NCBI RefSeq assembly: GCF_014842875.1
Contig: NZ_JACYXZ010000002.1
Location: 248,001 to 312,000, forward strand
Direction of reading: 5' to 3'
DNA length: 64,000 nucleotides
DNA from: Nocardioides donggukensis
Lineage (GTDB): Bacteria > Actinomycetota > Actinomycetes > Propionibacteriales > Nocardioidaceae
Shown: piece after piece, positions 7,793 to 20,311 of the stretch
Layout of the letters: every line of letters starts with the position of its first letter
Numbering within the stretch: position 1 is the stretch's first letter
The notes under the pieces: generated by a model
Seen by the model: the letters and a program-made list of their open reading frames with translations, nothing else
What the model was told of the DNA's origin: nothing
Databases searched by the model: none
Translations under genes and position numbers: made by a program

Positions 7793-8743
7793 TCACTCTC
7801 CTTGCGACACGTCGTCGAGCGCCTCGACGATCTCCGGGGGCAGGCTGAGCTCGTCGATGCCGAGCGCGGCCTTGAGCTGGGCGGCGGTGCGGGCACCCAC
7901 GATCGGCGCGGTCACCCCGGGCCGGTCGCGGACCCAGGTCAGCGCGACCTCGACCGGGTGCCAGCCGAGCCCCTCGGCGGCGCGTGAGACCGCCTCCACG
8001 ACCCGCTGCGACCGGTCGTTGAGGTAGGCGCCCACGAAGCCGGAGAAGTGGGGCGACGCGGCCCGGGAGTCGGCCGGGGTGCCGGTGCGGTACTTCCCGG
8101 TGAGCACGCCGCGACCCAGGGGGGACCACGGGAGCACGCCGAGGCCGAGCGCGGCGGCCGCCGGCAGCACCTCGTGCTCGACGGAGCGGTTCAGCAGCGA
8201 GTACTCCACCTGGGTCGAGGCGAGGGGGGTCCGGCCCGGCACCGCCCTCTGCCAGGTCGCGGCCTGGGCGGTCTGCCAGCCGGTGTAGTTCGAGATCCCG
8301 ACGTACGCCGCCCGGCCGCTCGTCACCGCCCGGTCGAGGGCGGCCAACGTCTCCTCGAGCGGGGTGTCGTCGACCCAGGTGTGCACCTGCCACAGGTCCA
8401 CGTGGTCCACGCCGAGCCGCTCCAGCGACTGGTCGAGCGTGCGCAGCAGCGTGCCGCGCGAGGCGTTCGTCTCGCGCACCCCCTTGTGCCGCGAGATGCC
8501 CGCCTTGGTCGCGACGACCACGTCGTCGCGGGGGACGACGTCGCCGAGCAGCCGTCCGATGAGCCTCTCGGACGCACCGTCGCCGTAGCCGGCGGCCGTG
8601 TCGAGCAGGGTGCCGCCCGCCTCCACGAACCCGGTGAGCTGGTCCCGGGCCTCGTGCTCGTCGGTGTCGCGGCCCCAGGTCAGCGTGCCCAGGCCGAGCC
8701 GGGAGACCTTGAGGCCGGTGGCACCGAGTGTGCGTTGCTGCAT
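7793..8743 (-). CDS. Aldo/keto reductase
   Basis: A 316-residue NADPH-dependent TIM-barrel oxidoreductase. The AKR tetrad is visible: D in LLDTAAGYG, Y in the same motif, K in VVATKAG and H in LWQVHTWVDDTP. The C-terminal cofactor-binding stretch is around APIVGARTAAQLKAAL. The substrate is unknown. ATG 8743 starts the canonical MQQRTLGATGLKVSRLGLGT. A -10-like TACCTT ends 7 nt upstream, so the message is probably leaderless. It heads a two-gene operon with the DUF5703 gene and is divergent from uppP. Confidence 0.93.
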   Translation of the reverse strand: MQQRTLGATGLKVSRLGLGTLTWGRDTDEHEARDQLTGFVEAGGTLLDTAAGYGDGASERLIGRLLGDVVPRDDVVVATKAGISRHKGVRETNASRGTLLRTLDQSLERLGVDHVDLWQVHTWVDDTPLEETLAALDRAVTSGRAAYVGISNYTGWQTAQAATWQRAVPGRTPLASTQVEYSLLNRSVEHEVLPAAAALGLGVLPWSPLGRGVLTGKYRTGTPADSRAASPHFSGFVGAYLNDRSQRVVEAVSRAAEGLGWHPVEVALTWVRDRPGVTAPIVGARTAAQLKAALGIDELSLPPEIVEALDDVSQGE

Positions 8744-8750
8744 GGGGCCA

Positions 8751-8756
8751 AAGGTA
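8751..8756 (-). promoter_or_regulatory. Leaderless -10 element of the aldo/keto reductase gene
   Basis: On the minus strand TACCTT lies 7 nt before the ATG, fitting TANNNT with transcription starting at or next to the A of the start codon. Confidence 0.6.
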
Positions 8757-8824
8757 GTCACCCACCCGCGGCGCCGGCCTCGCGGCTCGCCGTACGACCT
8801 GTCGGGGCGCGCTCGAGGGAGCCG

Positions 8825-8830
8825 TAGGCT
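8825..8830 (+). promoter_or_regulatory. Leaderless -10 element (TAGGCT) of uppP
   Basis: TAGGCT ends 7 nt before the GTG start at 8838. No Shine-Dalgarno sequence is present in the gap. Confidence 0.65.
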
Positions 8831-8837
8831 GCCCGTC

Positions 8838-9662
8838 GTGATCGACTTCCTCAAGGCCGTCGTGCTCGGCATCCTGCAGGGGCTGACCGAGTTCCTGCCG
8901 ATCTCGAGCAGCGCCCACCTGCGGATCTTCCCCGAGCTGTTCGGCTGGGGCGACCCGGGTGCCGCGTTCACGGCGGTCATCCAGATCGGCACCGAGATCG
9001 CGGTGCTGCTCTACTTCCGCAAGGACATCTGGCGCATCGCCAGCACCTGGCTGCGGTCGCTGGTCCGGCCCGAGTACCGCGGCCACCTCGACGCCCGCAT
9101 GGGCTGGTACATCATCGTCGGCTCGCTGCCGATCGTGATCCTCGGCATCACCCTCAAGGACACGATCGAGAACGACTTCCGCAACCTCTGGGTGATCGGG
9201 ACGACGCTCATTGTCCTCGGCATCGTGCTGGGCATCGCCGACCGGATGAGCGCGAACAACCGCACGATCAAGAGGATGAACATCCGGCACGCCGTGCTCA
9301 TGGGGCTGGCCCAGGCGATGGCGCTGGTCCCCGGCGTCTCCCGGTCCGGCGCGACCATCTCGATGGGGCGGATCCTCGGCTACGAGCGGGAGGCGGCCAC
9401 CCGCTACGCGTTCCTGCTCGCGATCCCGGCCGTCGTCGGCGCCGGGCTCTTCGAGCTGCCCGAGATCCCGAACGGCGACAACGCGTTCGGCTGGGGCCCG
9501 ACGATCACGGCCACCGTGGTCTCGTTCATCGTCGGGTACGCCGCCATCGCCTGGCTCCTGCGCTACGTGTCCACGAACTCCTACCTGCCGTTCGTGGTCT
9601 ACCGCATCGGGCTGGGCAGCCTGACGCTGGTGCTGGTGGGCGCCGGCGTGCTCGCCGCCTGA
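8838..9662 (+). CDS. uppP: Undecaprenyl-diphosphatase
   Basis: A 274-residue membrane enzyme of the BacA/UppP family that dephosphorylates undecaprenyl diphosphate, recycling the lipid carrier for peptidoglycan and other surface polymers. The two active-site signatures are present: QGLTEFLPISSSAHL near the N terminus and PGVSRSGATI in the second half. Seven to eight hydrophobic segments and the normal family length support an intact protein. The GTG start at 8838 is fixed by the promoter just upstream and gives the conserved MIDFLKAVVLGILQG start. The gene converges on corA with only 3 nt between stops. Lipid-carrier recycling would also serve the polysaccharide locus at 19-35 kb. Confidence 0.96.
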   Translation: MIDFLKAVVLGILQGLTEFLPISSSAHLRIFPELFGWGDPGAAFTAVIQIGTEIAVLLYFRKDIWRIASTWLRSLVRPEYRGHLDARMGWYIIVGSLPIVILGITLKDTIENDFRNLWVIGTTLIVLGIVLGIADRMSANNRTIKRMNIRHAVLMGLAQAMALVPGVSRSGATISMGRILGYEREAATRYAFLLAIPAVVGAGLFELPEIPNGDNAFGWGPTITATVVSFIVGYAAIAWLLRYVSTNSYLPFVVYRIGLGSLTLVLVGAGVLAA

Positions 9663-9665
9663 GGG

Positions 9666-10646
9666 CTACAGCCAGCCGGACTTCTTGAAGAACACCAGCG
9701 CGCTGAGCGAGGCCAGCACCATCAGGCCCAGCGCCATGGGGTAGCCGAACGCCCAGTGCAGCTCGGGCATGTTCTCGAAGTTCATGCCGTAGATCGCCGC
9801 CACCAGCGTCGGTGCCGCGACCAGGCCGACCCCGGCGGAGATCTTGCGCATGTCGTCGTTCTGCTGCACCGAGATCCGGGCCAGGTGCGCCTCGAAGGCC
9901 GAGGACAGCAGGTTGTCCAGGTTGTCGACGGTCTCCGCGACCCGGGCCAGGTGGTCGGCGACGTCCCGGAAGAACGGCGCCGCGTCCGGCTCCATGCCGC
10001 GCACCACCCCGCCCGCCGCCTGCCGCATCGGGTCCCGCAGGGGCAGGACCGCCCGGCGCACCTCGGCGATCTCGCGCTTGAGCGTGTAGATCCGCACCGA
10101 GTCGTCGGTCCGGGCCGGCGAGAACACCGACGCCTCGACCTCGTCCACGTCCTCCTCGAGGGACGCTCCGACCCGCTCGTAGCTGTCCACCACCCGGTCG
10201 CACACCGCGTAGACCACGCCGGTCGGGCCGTGCTCGAGCAGCTCCGGGTGCGACTCGAGGTAGCGCCGTGACGAGTGCAGCTCGGTGCCCTCCCCGTGCC
10301 GCACGGTCACGATGAAGTCCGCGCCGATGAACATGTTGATCTCGCCGGTCTCGACGGCGTCGTACTCGTCGACGTACCAGAGCGTCTTGAGCACCATGAA
10401 CAGCGAGTCGTCGTAGCGCTCCAGCTTCGGTCGCTGGTGCGCGTGCAGGGCGTCCTCCACGGCGAGCGGATGCAGCCCGAACGCCGCCGAGACCTCGGCG
10501 AGCTCCTGCTCCGAGGGCTCGTGCAGCCCGATCCACACGAAGTCCGCGCCGCCGCGGACACCGGCGCGGACCCCGGCCAGGTCGGAGGCGTCGCAGTCCA
10601 GGTCAACCCGGGACCCGTCCCGGTAGAGGGCGTTGTCGACGATCAC
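9666..10646 (-). CDS. corA: CorA-family magnesium/cobalt transporter
   Basis: A 326-residue CorA-type divalent cation channel: a large N-terminal cytoplasmic domain of mixed strands and long helices, then two C-terminal transmembrane segments. The signature YGMNF, followed by the ENMPEL loop, lies at the end of the first membrane helix. The C terminus is FFKKSGWL. GTG at 10646 follows TAGCCT with a 7-nt gap, suggesting leaderless translation. It is divergent from the phosphatase gene, with start codons only 33 nt apart, so the two promoters interlock. Confidence 0.93.
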   Translation of the reverse strand: MIVDNALYRDGSRVDLDCDASDLAGVRAGVRGGADFVWIGLHEPSEQELAEVSAAFGLHPLAVEDALHAHQRPKLERYDDSLFMVLKTLWYVDEYDAVETGEINMFIGADFIVTVRHGEGTELHSSRRYLESHPELLEHGPTGVVYAVCDRVVDSYERVGASLEEDVDEVEASVFSPARTDDSVRIYTLKREIAEVRRAVLPLRDPMRQAAGGVVRGMEPDAAPFFRDVADHLARVAETVDNLDNLLSSAFEAHLARISVQQNDDMRKISAGVGLVAAPTLVAAIYGMNFENMPELHWAFGYPMALGLMVLASLSALVFFKKSGWL

Positions 10647-10653
10647 GGGCCCG

Positions 10654-10659
10654 AGGCTA
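10654..10659 (-). promoter_or_regulatory. Leaderless -10 element of corA
   Basis: TAGCCT on the minus strand, 7 nt before the GTG. It is only 7 bp from the opposing -10 element at 10667-10672, so the -35 region of each promoter must lie over the other gene's start. Confidence 0.6.
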
Positions 10660-10666
10660 CGCCGGA

Positions 10667-10672
10667 TACGCT
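10667..10672 (+). promoter_or_regulatory. Leaderless -10 element of the histidine phosphatase gene
   Basis: TACGCT ends 7 nt before the ATG at 10680. No ribosome-binding site is visible. Confidence 0.6.
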
Positions 10673-10679
10673 CACCGGC

Positions 10680-11387
10680 ATGGCAACCGTGATCCTCCTC
10701 CGACACGGCCGCACGACCGCGAACGCCACCGGAGTGCTGGCCGGCCGGTCCCGCGGCGTCGACCTCGACGAGGTGGGCCGTGCCCAGGCGGGGCGGTCGG
10801 CCGAGCGTCTGGCGGCGGTGCGGCTGGAGCGGATCGTCACCAGCCCGCTCGCCCGGTGCCGCCAGACCGCCGCCGCCGTGGCGGAGCAGCAACCGGCCGC
10901 CACCGGGGTGCAGACCGACACCGGCCTGCTCGAGTGCGACTACGGCGACTGGACCGGCCGCCCCCTCAAGGAGCTGGCCCGGGAGAAGCTCTGGGCCACC
11001 GTCCAGCAGCAGCCCTCGGCCGCCGCGTTCCCCGGCGGCGAGTCGCTGCCGGCGATGATGGCCCGCGCGGCAGGAGCCGTACGCCGGCTCGACGCCGAGG
11101 TCGCCGCCACCGCGGGACCCGAGGCGGTCTGGGTGGCGGTCAGCCACGGCGACATCATCAAGGCGGTCCTCGCCGACGCCCTGGGCCTGCACCTCGACTC
11201 GTTCCAGCGGATCGTCGTCGACCCGGCCTCGGTGTCGGTGGTCCGCTACACCGGCGCGCGGCCCTACGTCGCCGGGATGAACACCCACGCCGGGGACCTG
11301 TCCTGGCTCACTCCGCCCCGCCGCAGGGGTCGACGCCGCGGTCGCTCGACCGACGCGCCGGTCGGCGGCGGGACCGGGCCGGAATAG
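10680..11387 (+). CDS. MSMEG_4193-family histidine phosphatase (phosphoglycerate-mutase-like)
   Basis: A 235-residue histidine phosphatase. The phospho-accepting histidine lies in LLRHGRTTANA at the N terminus, the second catalytic histidine in VAVSHGDIIKAVL, and the intermediate arginine in SPLARCRQTA. A basic Arg-rich tail follows residue 210. The actinobacterial MSMEG_4193 group sits near mycothiol and SCO1664-type genes; its substrate is not established. It is followed by DUF3090 after 9 nt, but that gene has its own -10 element inside this gene's end. Confidence 0.9.
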   Translation: MATVILLRHGRTTANATGVLAGRSRGVDLDEVGRAQAGRSAERLAAVRLERIVTSPLARCRQTAAAVAEQQPAATGVQTDTGLLECDYGDWTGRPLKELAREKLWATVQQQPSAAAFPGGESLPAMMARAAGAVRRLDAEVAATAGPEAVWVAVSHGDIIKAVLADALGLHLDSFQRIVVDPASVSVVRYTGARPYVAGMNTHAGDLSWLTPPRRRGRRRGRSTDAPVGGGTGPE

Positions 11388-11390
11388 GCT
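11385..11390 (+). promoter_or_regulatory. Leaderless -10 element (TAGGCT) of the DUF3090 gene
   Basis: TAGGCT overlaps the TAG stop codon of the phosphatase gene and ends 6 nt before the ATG at 11397. Confidence 0.6.
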
Positions 11391-11396
11391 GGCGGC

Positions 11397-11975
11397 ATGG
11401 AACCCCTCGTCCATGACTTCGACCCACCCGAGCGCTTCGTGGCCGGCACCGTCGGCGAGCCCGGACAGCGCACGTTCTTCCTGCAGGCCCGCGCCGGCAC
11501 CCGCGTGGTGAGCGTGGCGCTGGAGAAGCAGCAGGTGGCGGTGCTCGCGGAGCGGCTCGACGACCTGCTCGACGAGCTCATGAAGGCCGAGGAGACCACG
11601 GCTGTGGTCCCGGCCGTCGCGCCGCTGGACCTCGAGGACACCGACCCGCTCGAGCAGCCCATCGAGGAGGAGTTCCGCGCCGGCACCATGACGCTGTCGT
11701 GGGACGCCACCGACGAGCGGGTGGTGATCGAGGTGTTCCCGTTCAACGAGGCGGCCGTCGTCGCGCCCGACCAGGTCGACGAGGACTTCACCGAGCCCGA
11801 GCCCGAGGAGGTGCTCCTGGTCCGGCTGACCGCGGCCGCGGCCCGGGCGTTCGTCAAGCGCACGTCGTCGGTGCTCGAGGCGGGGCGCCCCACCTGCCCG
11901 TTCTGCGGCAGCCCGATCGACGCCGACGGCCACCTCTGCGTCCGCGCCAACGGCTTCCGGCGACGTGACCCCTGA
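11397..11975 (+). CDS. DUF3090-family protein
   Basis: A 192-residue protein of a family restricted to actinobacteria, recognisable from the start (PERFVAGTVGEPGQRTFFLQA) and from a C-terminal zinc-ribbon-like CPFCGSPIDADGHLC with four metal-ligand candidates. Function is unknown. Members almost always sit beside the SCO1664-type gene, which here overlaps it by 11 nt, so the two are translationally coupled and probably act together. Confidence 0.9.
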   Translation: MEPLVHDFDPPERFVAGTVGEPGQRTFFLQARAGTRVVSVALEKQQVAVLAERLDDLLDELMKAEETTAVVPAVAPLDLEDTDPLEQPIEEEFRAGTMTLSWDATDERVVIEVFPFNEAAVVAPDQVDEDFTEPEPEEVLLVRLTAAAARAFVKRTSSVLEAGRPTCPFCGSPIDADGHLCVRANGFRRRDP

Positions 11976-12717
11976 CCCGACCGCGGAGCTGACCCTGCAG
12001 GGGCGGATCATGCCCGCCTCCAACGCGACGTTCCTCGGCTCCGTGGCCGGCCGGAAGGTCGTCTACAAGCCGGTGGCGGGGGAGCGGCCGCTGTGGGACT
12101 TCCCGGACGGCACGCTCGCGGGGCGTGAGGTCGCGGCGTACGTCGTCTCCGAGGCGCTGGGCTGGGACCTGGTGCCGCCGACGATCCTGCGGGACGGACC
12201 GCACGGCCCGGGCATGGTCCAGCTGTGGGTGGACGTCGACGAGGACCCCGACCCGGTGGACATCGTCCCCGAGGGTCAGGTGCCGGCCGGCTACCTCCAC
12301 GTGCTCGACGCCCTCGGCCCCGACGACACCCCTGTCTCGCTGGTGCACGAGGACTCCGCGGACCTGCGCCGGATGGCCCTGTTCGACGTGCTCGTGAACA
12401 ACGCCGACCGCAAGGGTGGGCACGTGCTGGCGGTCCCGGGCGGCGCCCGGCAGGGGGTGGACCACGGTGTCTCGTTCCACGTCGAGAACAAGCTGCGCAC
12501 GGTGCTGTGGGGGTGGCTGGACGCGGCGCTGACCGCGGAGGAGCGCCGGGCGGTGGCCGGGCTCGCCGAGGATCGGGCGCTCGCCGAGCGGCTCGGGGAG
12601 CTGCTCGCGCCGACCGAGGTGCGTGCCCTGCACCGGCGGTGTGCGGCACTGCTGCGCGCGGGCGTGTTCCCGGCGCCGAGCGGGGAGTGGCCGGCGATCC
12701 CCTGGCCTGCGTTCTGA
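11965..12717 (+). CDS. SCO1664-family protein (kinase-like fold)
   Basis: A 250-residue protein whose sequence resembles a reduced PI3/4-kinase-like fold: [33 protein letters not shown] at the lysine/glutamate end, then [17 protein letters not shown] resembling a catalytic loop plus metal site, and VDHGVSFH. No biochemical function is established. The GTG start lies inside the end of the DUF3090 gene. The next gene, mshC, has its own promoter. Confidence 0.85.
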   Translation: MTPDPTAELTLQGRIMPASNATFLGSVAGRKVVYKPVAGERPLWDFPDGTLAGREVAAYVVSEALGWDLVPPTILRDGPHGPGMVQLWVDVDEDPDPVDIVPEGQVPAGYLHVLDALGPDDTPVSLVHEDSADLRRMALFDVLVNNADRKGGHVLAVPGGARQGVDHGVSFHVENKLRTVLWGWLDAALTAEERRAVAGLAEDRALAERLGELLAPTEVRALHRRCAALLRAGVFPAPSGEWPAIPWPAF

Positions 12718-12730
12718 CCGACGGCTTGGT

Positions 12731-12736
12731 TAGGCT
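12731..12736 (+). promoter_or_regulatory. Leaderless -10 element (TAGGCT) of mshC
   Basis: TAGGCT ends 7 nt before the ATG at 12744, in the 26-nt gap after the SCO1664-type gene. Confidence 0.65.
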
Positions 12737-12743
12737 GCCCGAC

Positions 12744-13970
12744 ATGCGTACGTGGTCACCGCCGGAGCTGCCTTCCCTGCCGAGCAGGGGACCCGAGGTG
12801 TCCCTGTTCGACACCGCGACCGGCAGCCTGGTGCGGACCTCGCCGTCGGGCCCGGCCCGCCTCTACGTCTGCGGGATCACCCCCTACGACGCCACCCACC
12901 TCGGCCACGCCGCGACGTACGTCGCCTTCGACCTGCTCAACCGGGCCTGGCGGATCGCCGGGCACGAGGTGCTCTTCGTGCAGAACGTCACCGACGTCGA
13001 CGACCCGCTGCTGGAGCGGGCCGCCAAGGTCGGCGTCGACTGGCGCGAGCTGGCCGAGCGGGAGACCCAGCTGTTCCGCGACGACATGGTGGCGCTCCGG
13101 GTGCTGCCCCCGCAGCACTACGTCGGGGCGGTCGAGTCGATCCCGCTGGTCGTCGACCTGGTGGAGCGGCTGCAGGCCGCCGGCGCCGTCTACTCGGTGG
13201 ACGGCGACCTCTACTTCTCGGCCGAGGCCGACGACGGGTTCGGCGCCGTCTCCGGCTGGGACCGGCAGCGGATGCTGGAGGTCTACCCGGAGCGCGGCGG
13301 CGACCCGGACCGCCCGGGCAAGAAGGACCCGCTCGACAGCGTCCTCTGGCGGGGCGAGCGCCCCGACGAGCCGGCCTGGGGCAGCCCGTTCGGGCCCGGC
13401 CGGCCGGGCTGGCACGTCGAGTGCTCGGCGATCGCGCTCCAGCACCTCGGGACCGGCTTCGACGTCCAGGGCGGCGGCAGCGACCTGGTCTTCCCGCACC
13501 ACGAGATGTGTGCCGGGGCGGTCCAGGTGGCCCGCCCGGGCGAGCGGTTCGCGCAGGTCTACGCGCACGCCGGCATGGTCGGGTACGACGGCGAGAAGAT
13601 GTCCAAGTCCCGCGGCAACCTGGTCTTCGTCTCCGCCCTGCGGCTCAGCGAGGTCGACCCCATGGCGATCCGGCTCGCCCTGATGCGGCACCACTACCGG
13701 GCCGACTGGGAGTGGACCGACGACCAGCTCTGGTCGGCCGTCGACGACCTGGCGCTGTGGCGGGGGGTGCTGGCCGGCGAGGCCGGCGCGCCGGCCGAGC
13801 CGGTCACCTCGGCGGTGCTGGCCGCGGTCGCCGACGACCTGGACGCGCCGGCCGCTCTGGCCGCGGTCGACGCCTGGGTCGCGGCCACCCGCGACGGAGA
13901 CGTCTCCGAGCCGGGAGCCGGCGCCGCCGTCCGCCGGCTGCTGGACGCCTCGCTCGGCCTGGCGCTCTGA
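12744..13970 (+). CDS. mshC: L-cysteine:1D-myo-inosityl 2-amino-2-deoxy-alpha-D-glucopyranoside ligase
   Basis: MshC joins cysteine to GlcN-inositol in an ATP-dependent, class I cysteinyl-tRNA-synthetase-like reaction of mycothiol synthesis. The 408-residue sequence shows the zinc and HIGH-like segment [14 protein letters not shown], the WHVECSAI region with further zinc ligands, the FPHHE motif and the mobile loop [10 protein letters not shown]. It ends without the tRNA anticodon-binding domain of CysS, and the [13 protein letters not shown] start is typical of MshC. It converges with the PAC2-family gene, whose stop is 19 nt away. Confidence 0.96.
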   Translation: MRTWSPPELPSLPSRGPEVSLFDTATGSLVRTSPSGPARLYVCGITPYDATHLGHAATYVAFDLLNRAWRIAGHEVLFVQNVTDVDDPLLERAAKVGVDWRELAERETQLFRDDMVALRVLPPQHYVGAVESIPLVVDLVERLQAAGAVYSVDGDLYFSAEADDGFGAVSGWDRQRMLEVYPERGGDPDRPGKKDPLDSVLWRGERPDEPAWGSPFGPGRPGWHVECSAIALQHLGTGFDVQGGGSDLVFPHHEMCAGAVQVARPGERFAQVYAHAGMVGYDGEKMSKSRGNLVFVSALRLSEVDPMAIRLALMRHHYRADWEWTDDQLWSAVDDLALWRGVLAGEAGAPAEPVTSAVLAAVADDLDAPAALAAVDAWVAATRDGDVSEPGAGAAVRRLLDASLGLAL

Positions 13971-13989
13971 CGACGTTCGGCCCGGCTGC

Positions 13990-14838
13990 TCAGGCCTCGG
14001 GGCCGCGCCGCTTGAGGTAGCGCTCGAACTCCCGGGCGATCGCGTCGCCGGAGGCCTCGGGCAGCTCGGTCGTGTCGCGGGCCTCCTCCAGCTCCTGGAT
14101 GTACTCCGCGATGTCGGGGTCCTGCTCGGCGAGGTCGTCGACGCCGCGCTCCCAGGCCCGGGCGTCCTCGGCCAGGTCGCCCAGCGGGATGCTCACCTCG
14201 AGGAGCTCCTCGATCTGCCCGAGGAGCGCGAGCGTCGCCTTCGGGCACGGCGGCTGGGCCACGTAGTGGGGGACCGCCGCCCAGTAGGACACGGCCGGGA
14301 TGTCCAGGCGTACGCAGGCGTCCTGGAAGACGCCGACGATCCCGGTGGGCCCCTCGTAGGTCGACTGCTCGAGCCGCAGCCGGTCCACCAGGTCCGGCTC
14401 GGTCGCGGTGCCGGTGACGGGGATCGGCCGGGTGTGCGGGGTGTCGGCCAGCAGGGCGCCGAGCGTGACGACGAGCGCGCCGCCGAGCTCGTCGCAGGCC
14501 GCGAGCAGCTCGGCGCAGAACTGCCGCCAGCGCATGTTCGGCTCGATCCCGCGGACCAGGATCACGTCCCGGTCCAGGTCGGGGGGCGAGGCCACCGCGA
14601 TCTGCGTGCTCGGCCAGCTGATCCGGCGGTGCCCGTTCTCGTCGGTGCCGACGACGGGCCGGTTCACCTGGAAGTCGTAGAAGTCCTCCGGGTCGACGGC
14701 CCCCACGACCCGGGCCTGCCACGCGTCGATGAGGTGGTCGACGACCGAGGAGGCGGCGTCCGCGGCGTCGTTCCAGCCCTCGAATGCGGCGATCACCACG
14801 GGCTGGACCAGGTCGGGGAGGTCGTCGATCTCGATCAC
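13990..14838 (-). CDS. PAC2-family protein (proteasome-assembly-chaperone-like)
   Basis: A 282-residue PAC2 superfamily protein with the hallmark start VIAAFEGWNDAADAAS, the central VVTLGALLADTPHTRPIPVTGTA and the SYWAAVPHYVAQPPCPKATLALL segment. The superfamily is named after eukaryotic proteasome-assembly chaperones. A functional link to the bacterial proteasome is not shown, but the gene lies in the same conserved chromosome block. GTG at 14838 is supported by TAGTGT on the minus strand, 6 nt upstream. Confidence 0.9.
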   Translation of the reverse strand: MIEIDDLPDLVQPVVIAAFEGWNDAADAASSVVDHLIDAWQARVVGAVDPEDFYDFQVNRPVVGTDENGHRRISWPSTQIAVASPPDLDRDVILVRGIEPNMRWRQFCAELLAACDELGGALVVTLGALLADTPHTRPIPVTGTATEPDLVDRLRLEQSTYEGPTGIVGVFQDACVRLDIPAVSYWAAVPHYVAQPPCPKATLALLGQIEELLEVSIPLGDLAEDARAWERGVDDLAEQDPDIAEYIQELEEARDTTELPEASGDAIAREFERYLKRRGPEA

Positions 14839-14844
14839 CCCACC

Positions 14845-14850
14845 ACACTA
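14845..14850 (-). promoter_or_regulatory. Leaderless -10 element of the PAC2-family gene
   Basis: TAGTGT on the minus strand ends 6 nt before the GTG start codon. Confidence 0.6.
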
Positions 14851-14939
14851 GTCCCGGACGCCGGCCGGCGAGGATTTCGTGCGGCTCCCGGCCCGGTGCC
14901 ACCATGCGGGATGCCGGTCCAGCACATGGACGGCCTGCC

Positions 14940-14945
14940 TAGGCT
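14940..14945 (+). promoter_or_regulatory. -10 element (TAGGCT) of metH, leadered
   Basis: TAGGCT lies 38 nt upstream of the GTG. The leader contains GAGAGGAC about 6 nt before the start, so this message, unlike its neighbours, uses a Shine-Dalgarno site. No cobalamin or S-adenosylhomocysteine riboswitch fits in the 145-nt gap upstream. Confidence 0.5.
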
Positions 14946-14983
14946 GGAGCGGACCGCTCCCGCCATCCCCTGAGAGGACGACC

Positions 14984-18712
<3,729 letters not shown>

Positions 18713-18763
18713 GCCGGGCGATCGCGTCGACGGGCGCCCAGGAGGCCGGGGGAGCGGCCCGGC

Positions 18764-20188
18764 TCAGGAGACGGCGTCCTGGCTGTCCACGGCGACCGGG
18801 GGGCTCGGCCGGTGCCGTGGGCGGGCGCAGGACGCCCCGACCACGTGGCTGACGGTGCGGACCAGGATCTTCACGTCCATCCACATGGACCAGCCCTGGA
18901 TGTAGTTGTGGTCGAAGATCGCGCGCTCGACGACGGAGGTGTCGCCGCGCAGACCGTGGACCTGGGCCCAGCCGGTGAGGCCCACGGGCATCCGGTGGCG
19001 GGCGCCGTAGATCGGGATGGACTCGGTGAACGCCTCGACGAAGTGCGGGCGCTCCGGACGAGGACCCACCAGGCTCATCTGCCCGACCAGCACGTTCCAC
19101 AGCTGGGGCAGCTCGTCCAGCGAGGTGCGGCGGATGAACCGGCCGACCGGTCCGATCCGGGGGTCCCCCGTGATGGTCCAGGTGGTGTCCGCCTCACCGG
19201 GCGCGGTGGGACGCATCGAGCGGAACTTGACCAGCGTGAACCGCGAGCCGTCGAGCCCGACCCGCTCCTGGCGGAAGAACACCCCAGGACCTCCCTCCAC
19301 ACGCACGGCGAGGGCCACCGCGAGCAGCACCGGCAGGCTGATCAGCAGTGCCATCCCCGACACCACGATGTCGAAGCACCGCTTGGCCAGCCGGCCCGAG
19401 ATCGCCGCCTGGCCGGGGGTGTAGCGGAGCAGGGGGATGCCCCAGGCCTCGTCCAGCCGGCGCGAGGTGGGCGGCACCACGTAGTCGGCCGAGGGTACGA
19501 GGAAGAGGTGGCAGCGCAGCCGCTCGCACACGCGCAGGATCTCCGAGACCTCGGCCGCGCGGTCGCTGTCGACGGCCACCAGCAGCTCACCCGCCTCGAG
19601 CTCCTCCATCAGCCGGCACAGCTCGTGGCGCCCGCCCAGCCAGGGCACGGGGGTCGGCTTGCGGGGAGGCTCGTTGTCGACCAGGCCGACCACCTCGAGA
19701 CCGAGCTCGGGATGCTCGCCGAGCACCGTGCTGAGCGTGATCGCCAGGTCGCCGGCGCCGTACACCAGCGTCCGGTGGCGCACCGTCCCGCGGCTGCGCA
19801 CGGCCCGGACCACGGCGTAGGCCGCCGCGCGCATCAGCGCGAGTGCGCCCAGGAGGCCCAGGACGTAGAGGCCGGCCGGCCGACCGAAGAGCGGCTGGGT
19901 CGAGAGGATCGCGGTGGCGGTCGTCCCGACGACGACGGCGATGCCGAGCGACGGCAGGTCGTCGAGCACGGAGAGCGTCAACCGGGACCGGAAGAGTCCC
20001 GCGGCGTGCAGGTAGGCGAGCGAGGCCGTCACCACGATGGCACCGGTGACCGGAGTCGAGTCCGGATGGAGCAGCGCGGTCACCGCCGCGATCGTCACGA
20101 TGTCGCAGGCCATGAGGAGCGGGCCGGTCCGATGGCGCGTCGAGCGGGCCGCTGAGCTGCGTGCGACGGAGGCGATGAGGGTGGGCAC
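18764..20188 (-). CDS. Polyprenyl glycosylphosphotransferase (initiating sugar-phosphate transferase)
   Basis: A 474-residue WbaP/WcaJ-type enzyme that should load the first sugar phosphate onto undecaprenyl phosphate at the inner membrane. The N-terminal half has four membrane helices (within about 25-125) and a Rossmann-like CoA-binding segment (LVYGAGDLAITL). A further hydrophobic helix (about 280-305) precedes the catalytic domain with FFRQERVGLDGSRFTLVKFRSM, RRTSLDELPQLWNVLVGQMSLVGPRPE and GLTGWAQVHGLRG. GTG 20188 has GGAGG 4 nt upstream. It is divergent from the glycosyl hydrolase operon and shares a conserved intergenic element with the sigma operon at 35.8 kb. Confidence 0.93.
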   Translation of the reverse strand: MPTLIASVARSSAARSTRHRTGPLLMACDIVTIAAVTALLHPDSTPVTGAIVVTASLAYLHAAGLFRSRLTLSVLDDLPSLGIAVVVGTTATAILSTQPLFGRPAGLYVLGLLGALALMRAAAYAVVRAVRSRGTVRHRTLVYGAGDLAITLSTVLGEHPELGLEVVGLVDNEPPRKPTPVPWLGGRHELCRLMEELEAGELLVAVDSDRAAEVSEILRVCERLRCHLFLVPSADYVVPPTSRRLDEAWGIPLLRYTPGQAAISGRLAKRCFDIVVSGMALLISLPVLLAVALAVRVEGGPGVFFRQERVGLDGSRFTLVKFRSMRPTAPGEADTTWTITGDPRIGPVGRFIRRTSLDELPQLWNVLVGQMSLVGPRPERPHFVEAFTESIPIYGARHRMPVGLTGWAQVHGLRGDTSVVERAIFDHNYIQGWSMWMDVKILVRTVSHVVGASCARPRHRPSPPVAVDSQDAVS

Positions 20189-20234
20189 GAGACCTCCGGC
20201 TCCGTCCGGCCTCGGCGCACCGCCGGCCGAGGAT

Positions 20235-20270
20235 CACCCCACTAGTGCCGCCAGGACTGGCGTTTGATGC
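20235..20270. promoter_or_regulatory. Conserved divergent-promoter block, copy A
   Basis: CACCCCACTAGTG (20235-20247), 13 nt, then CGTTTGATGC (20261-20270). The same two parts with identical spacing occur at 35750-35785, the only other divergent promoter region of the island. The 13-bp spacers are unrelated, as expected for a two-part binding site such as a sigma promoter or an operator. Confidence 0.7.
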
Positions 20271-20276
20271 TTGCCA

Positions 20277-20305
20277 TTGGCTCGATGTTCGCCTGCCTCC
20301 ATACT
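20277..20305 (+). promoter_or_regulatory. Promoter of the glycosyl hydrolase-led polysaccharide operon
   Basis: TTGGCT (20277-20282), 17 nt, then CATACT (20300-20305). A GTG follows 6 nt later at 20312, so the first gene is probably leaderless. The 11-mer CCTCCATACTG recurs exactly in the sigma-operon promoter (35841-35851). Confidence 0.6.
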
Positions 20306-20311
20306 GTGGTG

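Noticed and set aside
14839..14983. Cobalamin or S-adenosylhomocysteine riboswitch upstream of metH
   Set aside because: The gap is short, holds the PAC2 promoter and a TAGGCT box, and shows no conserved riboswitch core.
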